From positions 1-20,141 of the forward strand of contig CAZAQG010000048.1 in NCBI GenBank assembly GCA_964487445.1: a stretch of DNA of 20,141 nucleotides, written 5' to 3'. This document shows positions 8,774 to 15,952 of this stretch, piece after piece (position 1 is the stretch's first letter; every line of letters starts with the position of its first letter). The position numbers and the translations under genes were made by a program. The notes beneath the pieces were generated by a model, which was given only the letters and a program-made list of their open reading frames with translations, was not told the origin of the DNA and searched no databases. Origin of the DNA: BMS3Abin12 sp964487445. Its GTDB lineage: Bacteria > Pseudomonadota > Gammaproteobacteria > 21-64-14.

Positions 8774-9261
8774 ATCAGCTCCGCATTCGCAACCAACGCC
8801 CCGTCGACCCGTGCGTCGACGCTGAAGCGCATCATGCTGCGCCTGCAGTCACGGTACGTCACCTCCAGCACGATCTGATCCCCGGGGCCCACCGGCCGTC
8901 GAAACCGCGCCCGATCCACACCCACCAGGAGATAGATCGAATGATTCTCCGGGCGCCGGCCGGCGGTCTCGAAGGCGAGCAACCCCGTGGCCTGGGCCAT
9001 GGCCTCCAGGATCAACACACCCGGCATCACCGGGCGCCCCGGGAAATGACCCTGAAAGAACGGCTCGTTCATGGTCACGTTCTTGACGGCGGTCAACGAC
9101 TCACCGGGGCGACAGACGAGCACCCGGTCCACCAGCAGGAACGGGTAGCGGTGCGGGAGATGCTCCATGACGGCGTGGATGTCCATCCCGCCCGTCGGTT
9201 CCGGGTCCGTTTCCGGTTCCGGGTCCGTTTCCGGTTCCGGGTCCGTTTCCGCCTCAATCAT
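8746..9261 (-). CDS. fabZ: 3-hydroxyacyl-ACP dehydratase FabZ with repeat-encoded N-terminal extension
   Basis: FabZ dehydrates 3-hydroxyacyl-ACP in the elongation cycle and competes with LpxA and LpxD for that substrate. The hot-dog fold core begins at MDIHAVMEHLPHRYPFLLVD (residue 26). The active-site motif FFQGHFPGRPVMPGVLILEA gives catalytic H72 and E86. From this inner Met (9186) the protein is 146 residues, the family norm. From ATG 9261 it is 171, with a prefix built of three ETDPEP repeats (residues 5-22). The outer start overlaps the lpxD stop by 8 bp, like other junctions here, and on the far side of the N-gap a GGGAGGG lies 12 bases before the equivalent ATG (9416). The repeats have no stop in this frame. 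Which start is used cannot be settled from sequence. The gene is whole on the left side of the gap. Confidence 0.93.
   Translation of the reverse strand: MIEAETDPEPETDPEPETDPEPTGGMDIHAVMEHLPHRYPFLLVDRVLVCRPGESLTAVKNVTMNEPFFQGHFPGRPVMPGVLILEAMAQATGLLAFETAGRRPENHSIYLLVGVDRARFRRPVGPGDQIVLEVTYRDCRRSMMRFSVDARVDGALVANAELMCAAKEIKA
8779..8782 (-). promoter_or_regulatory. ribosome binding site that supports the lpxA GTG start
   Basis: The minus strand reads GGAG, then CTGAT, then GTG. This Shine-Dalgarno core lies inside the 3' end of fabZ, so ribosomes finishing fabZ pass over it; translation of the two genes is probably coupled. Confidence 0.55.
9197..9250 (-). repeat. three perfect 18-bp tandem repeats in the fabZ 5' end
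   Basis: Plus-strand unit ggttccgggtccgtttcc occurs at 9197-9214, 9215-9232 and 9233-9250 without mismatch. On the minus strand each unit encodes Glu-Thr-Asp-Pro-Glu-Pro in the fabZ frame. Because 18 is a multiple of three, gain or loss of a unit keeps the frame. The array stops 10 bp before the fabZ inner Met and 3 bp after the lpxD stop. Confidence 0.97.
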
Positions 9262-9268
9262 CCGCGCC

Positions 9269-9368
9269 NNNNNNNNNNNNNNNNNNNNNNNNNNNNNNNN
9301 NNNNNNNNNNNNNNNNNNNNNNNNNNNNNNNNNNNNNNNNNNNNNNNNNNNNNNNNNNNNNNNNNNNN
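9269..9368. other. 100-base assembly gap (N), probably spurious
   Basis: A run of exactly 100 N separates two copies of the same sequence: bases 9214-9268 and 9369-9423 are identical over 55 bp. Both copies contain the lpxD stop and the fabZ start. The simplest reading is that the two contigs overlap here and nothing is missing; joined, lpxD and fabZ would overlap by 8 bp. Confidence 0.9.
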
Positions 9369-9369
9369 C

Positions 9370-9405
9370 GGTTCCGGGTCCGTTTCCGGTTCCGGGTCCG
9401 TTTCC
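9370..9405 (-). repeat. two 18-bp repeat units at the start of the right-hand contig
   Basis: Two perfect copies of the same 18-bp unit (9370-9387, 9388-9405) open the sequence right of the gap, preceded by a single c that also ends a unit. They are a second representation of the array at 9215-9250 rather than extra repeats, since the flanking fabZ start and lpxD stop are duplicated with them. Confidence 0.9.
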
Positions 9406-9408
9406 GCC

Positions 9409-10479
9409 TCAATCATCCGCGCCATCATCCCTCCCTGCGACCCGCGCCGCCGCCGGCCCCCGCAGGGCCTCCAATCCGCATTCCAATTCCCGCACGCGTC
9501 GCGCGAGATCCTCCAGCCGGCGCAGGCGCGCGTGATTGCGCCGCCAGCGCACCGCCGGCTCGACCGATATGCCGGAGGAATAGACCCCCGCCCGGGTAAT
9601 CGATTTGGTCACCAGCGACATCCCCGTGATCACGACGTCGTCGACGATCTCCAGGTGCCCGGCGACCCCCACGCCCCCGCCGATCCTGCAACGTCGGCCG
9701 ATACGCACGCTGCCGGAGATCCCCACGCATCCGGCGATCGCCGTGTGCGCACCAATGTACACGTTATGGGCGATCTGGACCTGGTTGTCCAGCTTTACCC
9801 CGTCCTCGAGCACCGTATCCTCGAGCGCACCGCGATCGATGGTCGTGTTGGCGCCGATCTCCACGTCGTCGCCGATCCGGACCCGCCCCAGTTGCGGGAC
9901 CTTGACCCAGCGCCCGGCGTCCTCGGCGATACCGAACCCGTCCGACCCGAGCACCGCGCCCGGGTGCACGCGCGCTCTGCGCCCGATCACGGTCCCCCGG
10001 CACAGGACCACCCGCGCCTCGAAACGGCCCTGCGGCCCGATTTCGACACCCTCGCCCACCACGCACCCGGGGCCGAGATGGACGCCGCTCCCGACGACGG
10101 CGCCCGCCTCCACTGCGCAGTGCGGCCCCACCCAGGCCGACTCATCGACCCGGCTCTCGGTACTCACGAAGGCGGTGGGATGGATACCGCGCCGCACCGG
10201 CGGCGTCGGTGCGAACAACTCGGCCACCCGCGCATACATCAGGTACGGATGGTCCGAGACGAGCGCCGCACACGGGCAGCCGGGAAGATCGCCCTCGGAG
10301 AGAATCACGGCCGAGGCCCCGGTGCCCGCCAAGTGGCGACGGTAGCGCGGGTTGGCGAGAAAACTGATCGTCCCGGGCCGCGCGTCCTCGAGCGGCGCGA
10401 CCCCCTCGATCAGGCAGGAGGCATCGCCGTGCAGATCGCCTCCGACCCGTGCCGCCAGATCACCCAGCGCAAGCGACAT
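9409..10479 (-). CDS. lpxD: UDP-3-O-(3-hydroxyacyl)glucosamine N-acyltransferase
   Basis: LpxD adds the second 3-hydroxyacyl chain, at the 2-amino group, in the third step of lipid A synthesis. The 356-residue product (E. coli 341) has the N-terminal uridine-binding domain (about 1-100, including EGVAPLEDARPGTISFLANP). A hexapeptide beta-helix follows (about 100-290), with catalytic H238 in DNQVQIAHNV. A C-terminal helix rich in Arg and Leu (about 313-340) ends in a short Ala/Asp tail. L289 aligns with M290 of E. coli, the ruler residue. The ATG at 10479 fits the family start and lies 18 bp after skp. The stop at 9409 is 40 bases right of the N-gap; its copy on the other side is at 9254-9256, so the gene itself is complete. 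Confidence 0.97.
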   Translation of the reverse strand: MSLALGDLAARVGGDLHGDASCLIEGVAPLEDARPGTISFLANPRYRRHLAGTGASAVILSEGDLPGCPCAALVSDHPYLMYARVAELFAPTPPVRRGIHPTAFVSTESRVDESAWVGPHCAVEAGAVVGSGVHLGPGCVVGEGVEIGPQGRFEARVVLCRGTVIGRRARVHPGAVLGSDGFGIAEDAGRWVKVPQLGRVRIGDDVEIGANTTIDRGALEDTVLEDGVKLDNQVQIAHNVYIGAHTAIAGCVGISGSVRIGRRCRIGGGVGVAGHLEIVDDVVITGMSLVTKSITRAGVYSSGISVEPAVRWRRNHARLRRLEDLARRVRELECGLEALRGPAAARVAGRDDGADD

Positions 10480-10497
10480 TCCAGGATTCCCGGATCG

Positions 10498-11028
10498 TCA
10501 CTTCTTCGCCGGCCGCTTCGCCCGTCGCTCCAGGCGCCGAAGCACCTGACCGGTGATGTCCACGCGCTTGCTTGCATACAGCACGCCGTCGCTCACGATC
10601 AAATCGTAGTGACCGTCCTTCGCCACCGCGAGGATCGCGGTGCGGATCTGTCGCTCGAGCTTTCCGAGTTCACCGTTGCGGCGGATAGTGAGGTCCTCGC
10701 GGAACTCGTCCTGCTTGCGCTTGAGATCGCGCCGGCGGGTCAGGATGTCGCGCCGGAGCTTGTCCCGGCGCGCTTGGCTCATGATCTCACCGTTTCTCGC
10801 CAGTTTGTCCCGGGACTTTTGGATGGCCGCCTGCTCGGCGGCGAGCTTTTTCTGGCGCGGTGCAAACTCGTGCTCCAACAGGCTGCTGGCCGCCTTCGCC
10901 TGGGGTGCCTTCGCCAGTATCAGCGCCGGGTTGACGAATCCGATCTTGAGTTCCGTCGCCGATGCGCTGCCGGCCGCGGCCAGCGACACGCCCAACAGCA
11001 GAACGACGACCAGCGAAAATCTCTTCAA
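10498..11028 (-). CDS. skp: periplasmic chaperone Skp/OmpH
   Basis: Skp holds unfolded outer-membrane proteins in the periplasm and delivers them to the BAM complex, whose core BamA is encoded just upstream. The 176-residue product has a signal peptide (KRFSLVVVLLLGVSLAAAG, with a likely cut after ASA before TELKIGF). The mature part is basic and helical, with alternating Lys/Arg/Glu typical of the Skp tentacles. It starts KIGFVNPALIL and has the conserved YDLIVSDGVLYASKRVDIT near the end. The start is placed at TTG 11028 because AGGGAG stands six bases before it and the signal peptide begins there. An ATG at 11043 has no ribosome site and would add five residues. Gaps to bamA and lpxD are both 18 bp. 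E. coli Skp has 161 residues. Confidence 0.93.
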   Translation of the reverse strand: MKRFSLVVVLLLGVSLAAAGSASATELKIGFVNPALILAKAPQAKAASSLLEHEFAPRQKKLAAEQAAIQKSRDKLARNGEIMSQARRDKLRRDILTRRRDLKRKQDEFREDLTIRRNGELGKLERQIRTAILAVAKDGHYDLIVSDGVLYASKRVDITGQVLRRLERRAKRPAKK

Positions 11029-11034
11029 GGCACT

Positions 11035-11040
11035 CTCCCT
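11035..11040 (-). promoter_or_regulatory. strong ribosome binding site marking the skp TTG start
   Basis: The minus strand reads AGGGAG, then AGTGCC, then TTG. The core and six-base spacing are close to ideal, while the ATG at 11043 lies upstream of this site with nothing comparable before it. This decides the start in favour of TTG at 11028. Confidence 0.7.
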
Positions 11041-11046
11041 CATGGC

Positions 11047-13377
11047 TCAGAAAGTGAACGGGGCGCCGATCGTGAACTGGAACGGCTGCTTCTGGTCGGC
11101 GCCCGACGCATTGAGCGGCATCCCCAGACTGAAGTTCAGCGCCCCGAACGGTGTCAGCCAGATCAGCGACGCGCCCGCCGAATAGCGCAACCGGCCCGCC
11201 TTGAAACTGCCTACATCCTTGTACACATTACCCATATCCACGAACAGGCTCAAGCGCACCGATTGATTGTGGCCGACGAAGGGGGGCGGGAACAGCAGTT
11301 CCGCGCTGCCGCCCACCCGCAAACGCCCGCCCAGCGGCAACCCGTTCGAGTCGAGCGGACCGAGCGTATTGTCCCGGTAGCCGCGCACCGACCCGATGCC
11401 CCCGGCGAAAAAGTTCTGGAAGATCGGGTACTCCTTGTTCCCGACGTAGGTGTCGCCGTAGGCCACGTCAGCGGTCAGCGAGAAGGTGATGTTCCGGGTC
11501 AGGGGGATATAGCGTTGGTCCCTGAAGGACAGACGATAGTATTTCGACGTACTCCCGGGGATCGCCAGATCGAGATTCAGGCTCCGACGCACGCCGCTGT
11601 CCGGGAAGACGGCGCGGTTGCGCGTATCGTGAATCCATCCGGTGGTCAGGTTCAACGTATTGTAGGTCCCGCCGTTGCGGGCGATGAAATCGCGCACCTG
11701 CGTGGAGGCGAAAAATCCCGGCCGTATCGTCGTGCGGTCACCGCCGAGCCCGAGGCGCACCCGATCATACTCGCTCACGGGGATCCCGAAGGTGACGCTG
11801 CCGCCCCCTACGTCGGTGGTATAGTTGGCGAGGTTCGCCTGGGCGGCGTCGGTCTTGCGGTAGAAGCCGCTGAACGAGCGGCTCACGCCGTTGATGGTGT
11901 AGTAGGGGTTCGTGTAGTCGACGCTATAGAGCGTGTTGTAGCTGCTGTTGTTGAAGGCCACGCTGACGCGGTTCCCGGTGCCCAGGAAGTTGTTCTGACT
12001 CACGCTGGCATTGAGCAGCAGTCCCCCGGTCTGGGAGAAGCCGACACCGGCCATCAGGCTCCCGGAGGGACGTTCGGTGACTTTGTAGTCGACATCGACT
12101 TGGTCCGTGGTTCCCGGCACCGGCTTGGTATTCACATTGACGTGGCTGAAGAAGCCGAGTCGCTCCAGACGGCTGCGCGAGAGCTTGACCTTCTCGGTGG
12201 AGATGGGCGCCGCCTCCATCTGGCGCATCTCGCGCCGCAGCACTACGTCCTTGGTCTTGATGTTTCCGCTGAAGTTGATCCGGCGCACGTAGGTCCGCTT
12301 TCCCGGATCCACGTAGAAGGTCAACGTGACCGTCCGGTCTTTCTTGTCGATATCCGGAATCGTATTGACGTTGGCGAAGGCGTAGCCGACATCGCCCAAC
12401 TTGTCGCTGATCGCATTCGCGGTATCGCCGGCCGCCTTCCTCGAAAAAATGTCCCCTTCGCGGATACGGACCAACGGAAAGAGCCGGGACGGTTTGAGCA
12501 CCAGATCCCCGGCGAGCCGCACGGCCTTCACGGTATACCTGTGCCCCTCGGTGATGTTCACCGTGATATAGATGTCCTTCTTGTCCGCCGACAGGCTCAC
12601 CTGCGTCGAGTCGATATTGAAATTGATGTAACCGCGGTCCATGTAGAAGGAACGCAGCCGCTCGAGATCGCCCGAGAACTTCTGCTTGGAGTACCGATCG
12701 TTCTTCGTATAGAAGGAGAGCAGATTCGGCGTGCCCAGCTTGAATTGTTTGAGCAGGGCCTTCTCGTCGTAGGCATGGTTGCCGACGATGTTGATCTGGC
12801 GGATCTTGGCGGCCTCGCCCTCGGAGATCGCGATGGCGATGCCCACCCGGTTGCGCGGCAGCGGCGTCACCGTGGTCTTGATACGCACGCCGTACTTGCC
12901 GCGGTCGAAATAGATCTGGTGCAACTCCTGCTCCACCTTCTCCAGGGTCGAGCGGTCGAAGACCCGGCCATCGGCGAAACCGATCCCTTTGAGGGACTTC
13001 TTCAGCTTCTTGGTTTCGATGTCCTTGTTGCCGGAGAATTTGATAGTGGCGATCGCGGGACGCTCGGAGACCACGATGATGAGGGCGTCGCCGTCGCGCT
13101 CGAGGCTCACGTCCTTGAAGAAACCGGTCTTGAACAGCGCCCGAATCACCTCGGCGGAACGCGTATCGTCCATGCGGTCGCCGATCTTGAGGGGCAGGTA
13201 GTTGAATACCGTTCCCTGCGAGATGCGCTTCAGACCCTCCACGCGGATGTCCTTCACGACAAACGGCGTGAAGGCGTACGCCCGGACCGTGAACAGCAGC
13301 CCGAGTGCCACCGCCCAGAACAACCTGCCGATTAGACGCTTCATAACAAGGAAACGGGTGCCTCTGAGTGACGTCAT
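11047..13377 (-). CDS. bamA: outer membrane protein assembly factor BamA
   Basis: BamA is the Omp85 core of the BAM complex that folds beta-barrel proteins into the outer membrane. The precursor is 776 residues as drawn (E. coli about 810). A signal peptide (KRLIGRLFWAVALGLLFT, cut after AYA) leads into five POTRA domains, the first starting FVVKDIRVEGLKRIS. The 16-strand barrel follows, with the loop-6 motif SVRGYRDNTLGP and a C-terminal aromatic (GAPFTF). Two starts compete. ATG 13377 overlaps the rseP stop as ATGA, which suits translational coupling. ATG 13344 gives a tighter signal peptide of 765 residues total but has no good ribosome site. The order rseP-bamA-skp-lpxD is classic; in E. 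coli this region is served by sigma-E promoters, but I see none that I can defend. Confidence 0.97.
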   Translation of the reverse strand: MTSLRGTRFLVMKRLIGRLFWAVALGLLFTVRAYAFTPFVVKDIRVEGLKRISQGTVFNYLPLKIGDRMDDTRSAEVIRALFKTGFFKDVSLERDGDALIIVVSERPAIATIKFSGNKDIETKKLKKSLKGIGFADGRVFDRSTLEKVEQELHQIYFDRGKYGVRIKTTVTPLPRNRVGIAIAISEGEAAKIRQINIVGNHAYDEKALLKQFKLGTPNLLSFYTKNDRYSKQKFSGDLERLRSFYMDRGYINFNIDSTQVSLSADKKDIYITVNITEGHRYTVKAVRLAGDLVLKPSRLFPLVRIREGDIFSRKAAGDTANAISDKLGDVGYAFANVNTIPDIDKKDRTVTLTFYVDPGKRTYVRRINFSGNIKTKDVVLRREMRQMEAAPISTEKVKLSRSRLERLGFFSHVNVNTKPVPGTTDQVDVDYKVTERPSGSLMAGVGFSQTGGLLLNASVSQNNFLGTGNRVSVAFNNSSYNTLYSVDYTNPYYTINGVSRSFSGFYRKTDAAQANLANYTTDVGGGSVTFGIPVSEYDRVRLGLGGDRTTIRPGFFASTQVRDFIARNGGTYNTLNLTTGWIHDTRNRAVFPDSGVRRSLNLDLAIPGSTSKYYRLSFRDQRYIPLTRNITFSLTADVAYGDTYVGNKEYPIFQNFFAGGIGSVRGYRDNTLGPLDSNGLPLGGRLRVGGSAELLFPPPFVGHNQSVRLSLFVDMGNVYKDVGSFKAGRLRYSAGASLIWLTPFGALNFSLGMPLNASGADQKQPFQFTIGAPFTF

Positions 13378-14741
13378 CCGATGAATAAACGCCGTAGGTC
13401 GTTATAGAAAGCCAGGCTCATCAGGAGCAGCAAAAGGAATATGCCGATCCTCTGTCCCACCGCCTGGGCGTGTTCCGAGACCGGGCTGCCCTTCACCGCC
13501 TCGATGAGATAATAAAGGAGATGTCCGCCGTCCAGGATCGGAATCGGCAGCAGATTCAGGACACCGAGGCTGATACTGACAACGGCGAGAAACCCCAGAA
13601 ACGGGATCAGGCCGACGCTGGCGCTCTCGCCGGCATATCGGGCGATGGTGATCGGTCCGCTGATGTTGCGCATGGATGCCTCGCCCGCAAACATCCGGCC
13701 GAGGATGCGCAGCATGCGCACGGTCATGCCCGCGGTCCTGTCCACGGCGTGGATCAGCGACTCGATCGGGCCGTAGCGGACGATCACCCGCAGCCGATCG
13801 AACAGACCCTTGGGCACCCGCGGGTAGACACCGATGCGCCCCTCGGCGCCGTCGGCGCCCGCGACCCGTGCGGTGTGCAGCACCACCGTGCGCCGAGCCC
13901 CGCCGCGCTCGACCGTGACCCGCAATCGCTGTCCCGGGCGCGCCCGGATCGCCGCCGCCATGGCCGCCCAATCCTTGACCGGGTGCCCGTCGACGGCCAC
14001 CACGCGGTCGCCCGGGCGCAGTCCCGCGGCCGCCGCGGGATCGCCGGGCACGAGCCGCCCGATGACCGCCGGCACCGCGGGTCGCCACGGCTCGATCCCG
14101 ACCGCGCCCCACAGATCGGGCGACTTCAACACCGTCCCGGAATCGGCGGCGGGCAGCGCACGCCGCACGATGTGCCCGGCGGGCGTACGCAACTTCAGAT
14201 CGGCCGACCGGTTACCGAGCGCGGCATCGAGCAGCGCGAACCGGGCCGTGTTCCAGGTCGGTGTGGGGCGCCCGTTCACCGCCAGGATCTCCTCGCGAGT
14301 CTGCACGCCGGCGCGCGCCGCCGGGCTGCCCGGCGCCACGGCGCCGATCAGGGGACGCGCGCCCACCACACCGACCACGAACGTGATCCAATACGCCAGG
14401 ACCGCAAACAGTAAATTGAACAACGGCCCGGCGACGACGACCGCGGCGCGCGTGGCGATGGGCTTACGGTTGAACGCCCGATCGCGATCCTGCGCGGGGA
14501 CCGGGGCCTCGTGCTCGTCGAGCATCTTGACGTAGCCGCCGAGCGGCAGCGCGGCCACCACGTACTCCGTGCCGTCGCGCCGTGCATGCCAAGTCCAGAG
14601 CGGTTTCCCGAAACCGATCGAGAAGCGCAGCACCTTGACGCCGAGGCGGCGCGCCACCCAGAAGTGACCGAACTCATGCACCGTGACCAACACGCTGATG
14701 GCCACCGTAAAGGCGGCCAGATAGAACAGCACGTGGATCAT
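13374..14741 (-). CDS. rseP: RIP metalloprotease RseP (site-2 protease)
   Basis: RseP is an inner-membrane zinc protease that cuts the anti-sigma factor RseA after DegS, releasing sigma-E, and also clears remnant signal peptides. The 455-residue product (E. coli 450) begins with a membrane helix holding the zinc motif HEFGH (residues 22-26). A second hydrophobic stretch is at about 98-125. Two periplasmic PDZ domains follow (about 128-210 and 218-300, with GSPAARAGVQ and GDPAAAAGLRPGD). The C-terminal helices carry the third zinc ligand in LDGG (403-406). The ATG at 14741 overlaps the dxr stop by 4 bp (ATGA), and its own stop overlaps the first bamA ATG by 4 bp. RseA and sigma-E genes are not in the window. 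Confidence 0.97.
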   Translation of the reverse strand: MIHVLFYLAAFTVAISVLVTVHEFGHFWVARRLGVKVLRFSIGFGKPLWTWHARRDGTEYVVAALPLGGYVKMLDEHEAPVPAQDRDRAFNRKPIATRAAVVVAGPLFNLLFAVLAYWITFVVGVVGARPLIGAVAPGSPAARAGVQTREEILAVNGRPTPTWNTARFALLDAALGNRSADLKLRTPAGHIVRRALPAADSGTVLKSPDLWGAVGIEPWRPAVPAVIGRLVPGDPAAAAGLRPGDRVVAVDGHPVKDWAAMAAAIRARPGQRLRVTVERGGARRTVVLHTARVAGADGAEGRIGVYPRVPKGLFDRLRVIVRYGPIESLIHAVDRTAGMTVRMLRILGRMFAGEASMRNISGPITIARYAGESASVGLIPFLGFLAVVSISLGVLNLLPIPILDGGHLLYYLIEAVKGSPVSEHAQAVGQRIGIFLLLLLMSLAFYNDLRRLFIG

Positions 14742-15952
14742 GGAGCCGCCCTCGAGGTGCGCCGGGAGATCATGCGCACGGCGACCGCGCGCGCCTGCGC
14801 GTCGTCGGCGAGTACCGTCTCCAGGGCGTCCGCCTCGTGGAGGGCGACACTGTCCAGTGTGGACTCGATGACACGGGGGATCTCGGTGAAGGCCAGCCGG
14901 CGCTCGAGGAACGCCTGCACGGCGACTTCGTTGGCGGCGTTCAGGATGGCGGCGGCGGTACCGCCGGCCTCGATGGCGCGGTAGGCGAGACCCAGACAGG
15001 GAAAGCGTTCGAGGTCGGGCGCCTCGAAATCCAGACGTCCGGTCGCCACGATGTCGAGCGAGTCGGCGCCCGAGCGCATGCGCCCGGGCCAGGCCAGGGC
15101 ATGGGCGATGGGCACGCGCATGTCCGGGGCGGCCAGGTGCGCCAGGATCGAACCGTCCACGTATTCCACCATCGAGTGGATGGTGCTCTGCGGATGGAGC
15201 ACCACACGCACCCGATCCGGGGTGGTACGGAACAGCCAGCAGGCCTCGATGACCTCCAGGCCCTTGTTCATCATGGTGGCGGAATCGACCGAGATCTTGC
15301 GGCCCATCACCCAGTTCGGGTGTGCGCAGGCCTGCTCCGGACTCACTTCCTCCAAATCGGCCTGCGGCGTGGTGCGAAACGGCCCGCCGCTGGCGGTCAA
15401 CAGGATGCGCTCCACGCCGATGCGGTCCAATCCCCCGTCGATGCTACGCGGGGGCATGCATTGGAAGATGGCGTTGTGCTCGCTGTCGATGGGCAGCAGC
15501 TCCGCCCCGTGGCGCACGACCTCGTCCATGAAGATGCGCCCGGCCATGACCAGCGCCTCCTTGTTGGCGAGCATCACGCGCTTGCCCGCGCGCACCGCCG
15601 CGAGCGTCGGCAGCAGTCCGGCGGCACCGACGATCGCCGCCATCACGTAGTCCGCTTCCGGGAGCCGCGCGGCGGTCTCGAGACCCTCCGGACCGTTCAA
15701 CACCCGGGTCGCGATGCCGGCGGTGCGCAGGCGCTCCTGCAATCGCGCGGCCGCATCCGCTTCGCCCAGCACGGCGACCTCGGGGCGGTGTTCGCGACAA
15801 CACGCGAACAACCGCTCGGCGTTGGTGTTGGCGGTCAGTGCGACGACGCGGTAGCGGTCGCGGTGACGCGCCAGCACGTCCAGCGTGTTCATGCCCACGG
15901 AGCCGGTGGCCCCAAGGACCGTTACCCCGATCAGCTTGCCAGTTTCAACCAT
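14738..15952 (-). CDS. dxr: 1-deoxy-D-xylulose-5-phosphate reductoisomerase
   Basis: Dxr converts DXP to MEP with NADPH, the committed step of the MEP isoprenoid pathway and the target of fosmidomycin. The 404-residue product (E. coli 398) has the nucleotide-binding loop GATGSVG at 14-20. The metal ligands are D156 and E158 (LLPIDSEHNAIFQ) and E233 (MMNKGLEVIEA). The substrate loop HPNWVMGRKISVDSATM and the late motif ILNAANEVAVQAFL are also present. The ATG at 15952 overlaps the end of cdsA by 22 bp and sets a normal length. The open frame upstream is the shadow of cdsA and is not used. Placement after cdsA, rather than straight after frr, follows the Pseudomonas-type order. Confidence 0.97.
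   Translation of the reverse strand: MVETGKLIGVTVLGATGSVGMNTLDVLARHRDRYRVVALTANTNAERLFACCREHRPEVAVLGEADAAARLQERLRTAGIATRVLNGPEGLETAARLPEADYVMAAIVGAAGLLPTLAAVRAGKRVMLANKEALVMAGRIFMDEVVRHGAELLPIDSEHNAIFQCMPPRSIDGGLDRIGVERILLTASGGPFRTTPQADLEEVSPEQACAHPNWVMGRKISVDSATMMNKGLEVIEACWLFRTTPDRVRVVLHPQSTIHSMVEYVDGSILAHLAAPDMRVPIAHALAWPGRMRSGADSLDIVATGRLDFEAPDLERFPCLGLAYRAIEAGGTAAAILNAANEVAVQAFLERRLAFTEIPRVIESTLDSVALHEADALETVLADDAQARAVAVRMISRRTSRAAP

Noticed and set aside
9197..9405. CRISPR array or mobile-element repeats.
   Set aside because: Units are 18 bp with no spacers and lie in an open fabZ frame; it is a simple tandem repeat with an assembly break.
8941..13335. A 1464-codon plus-strand open frame opposite fabZ, lpxD, skp and bamA.
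   Set aside because: It runs straight through the 100 N and lies opposite intact genes; no domain is recognisable.
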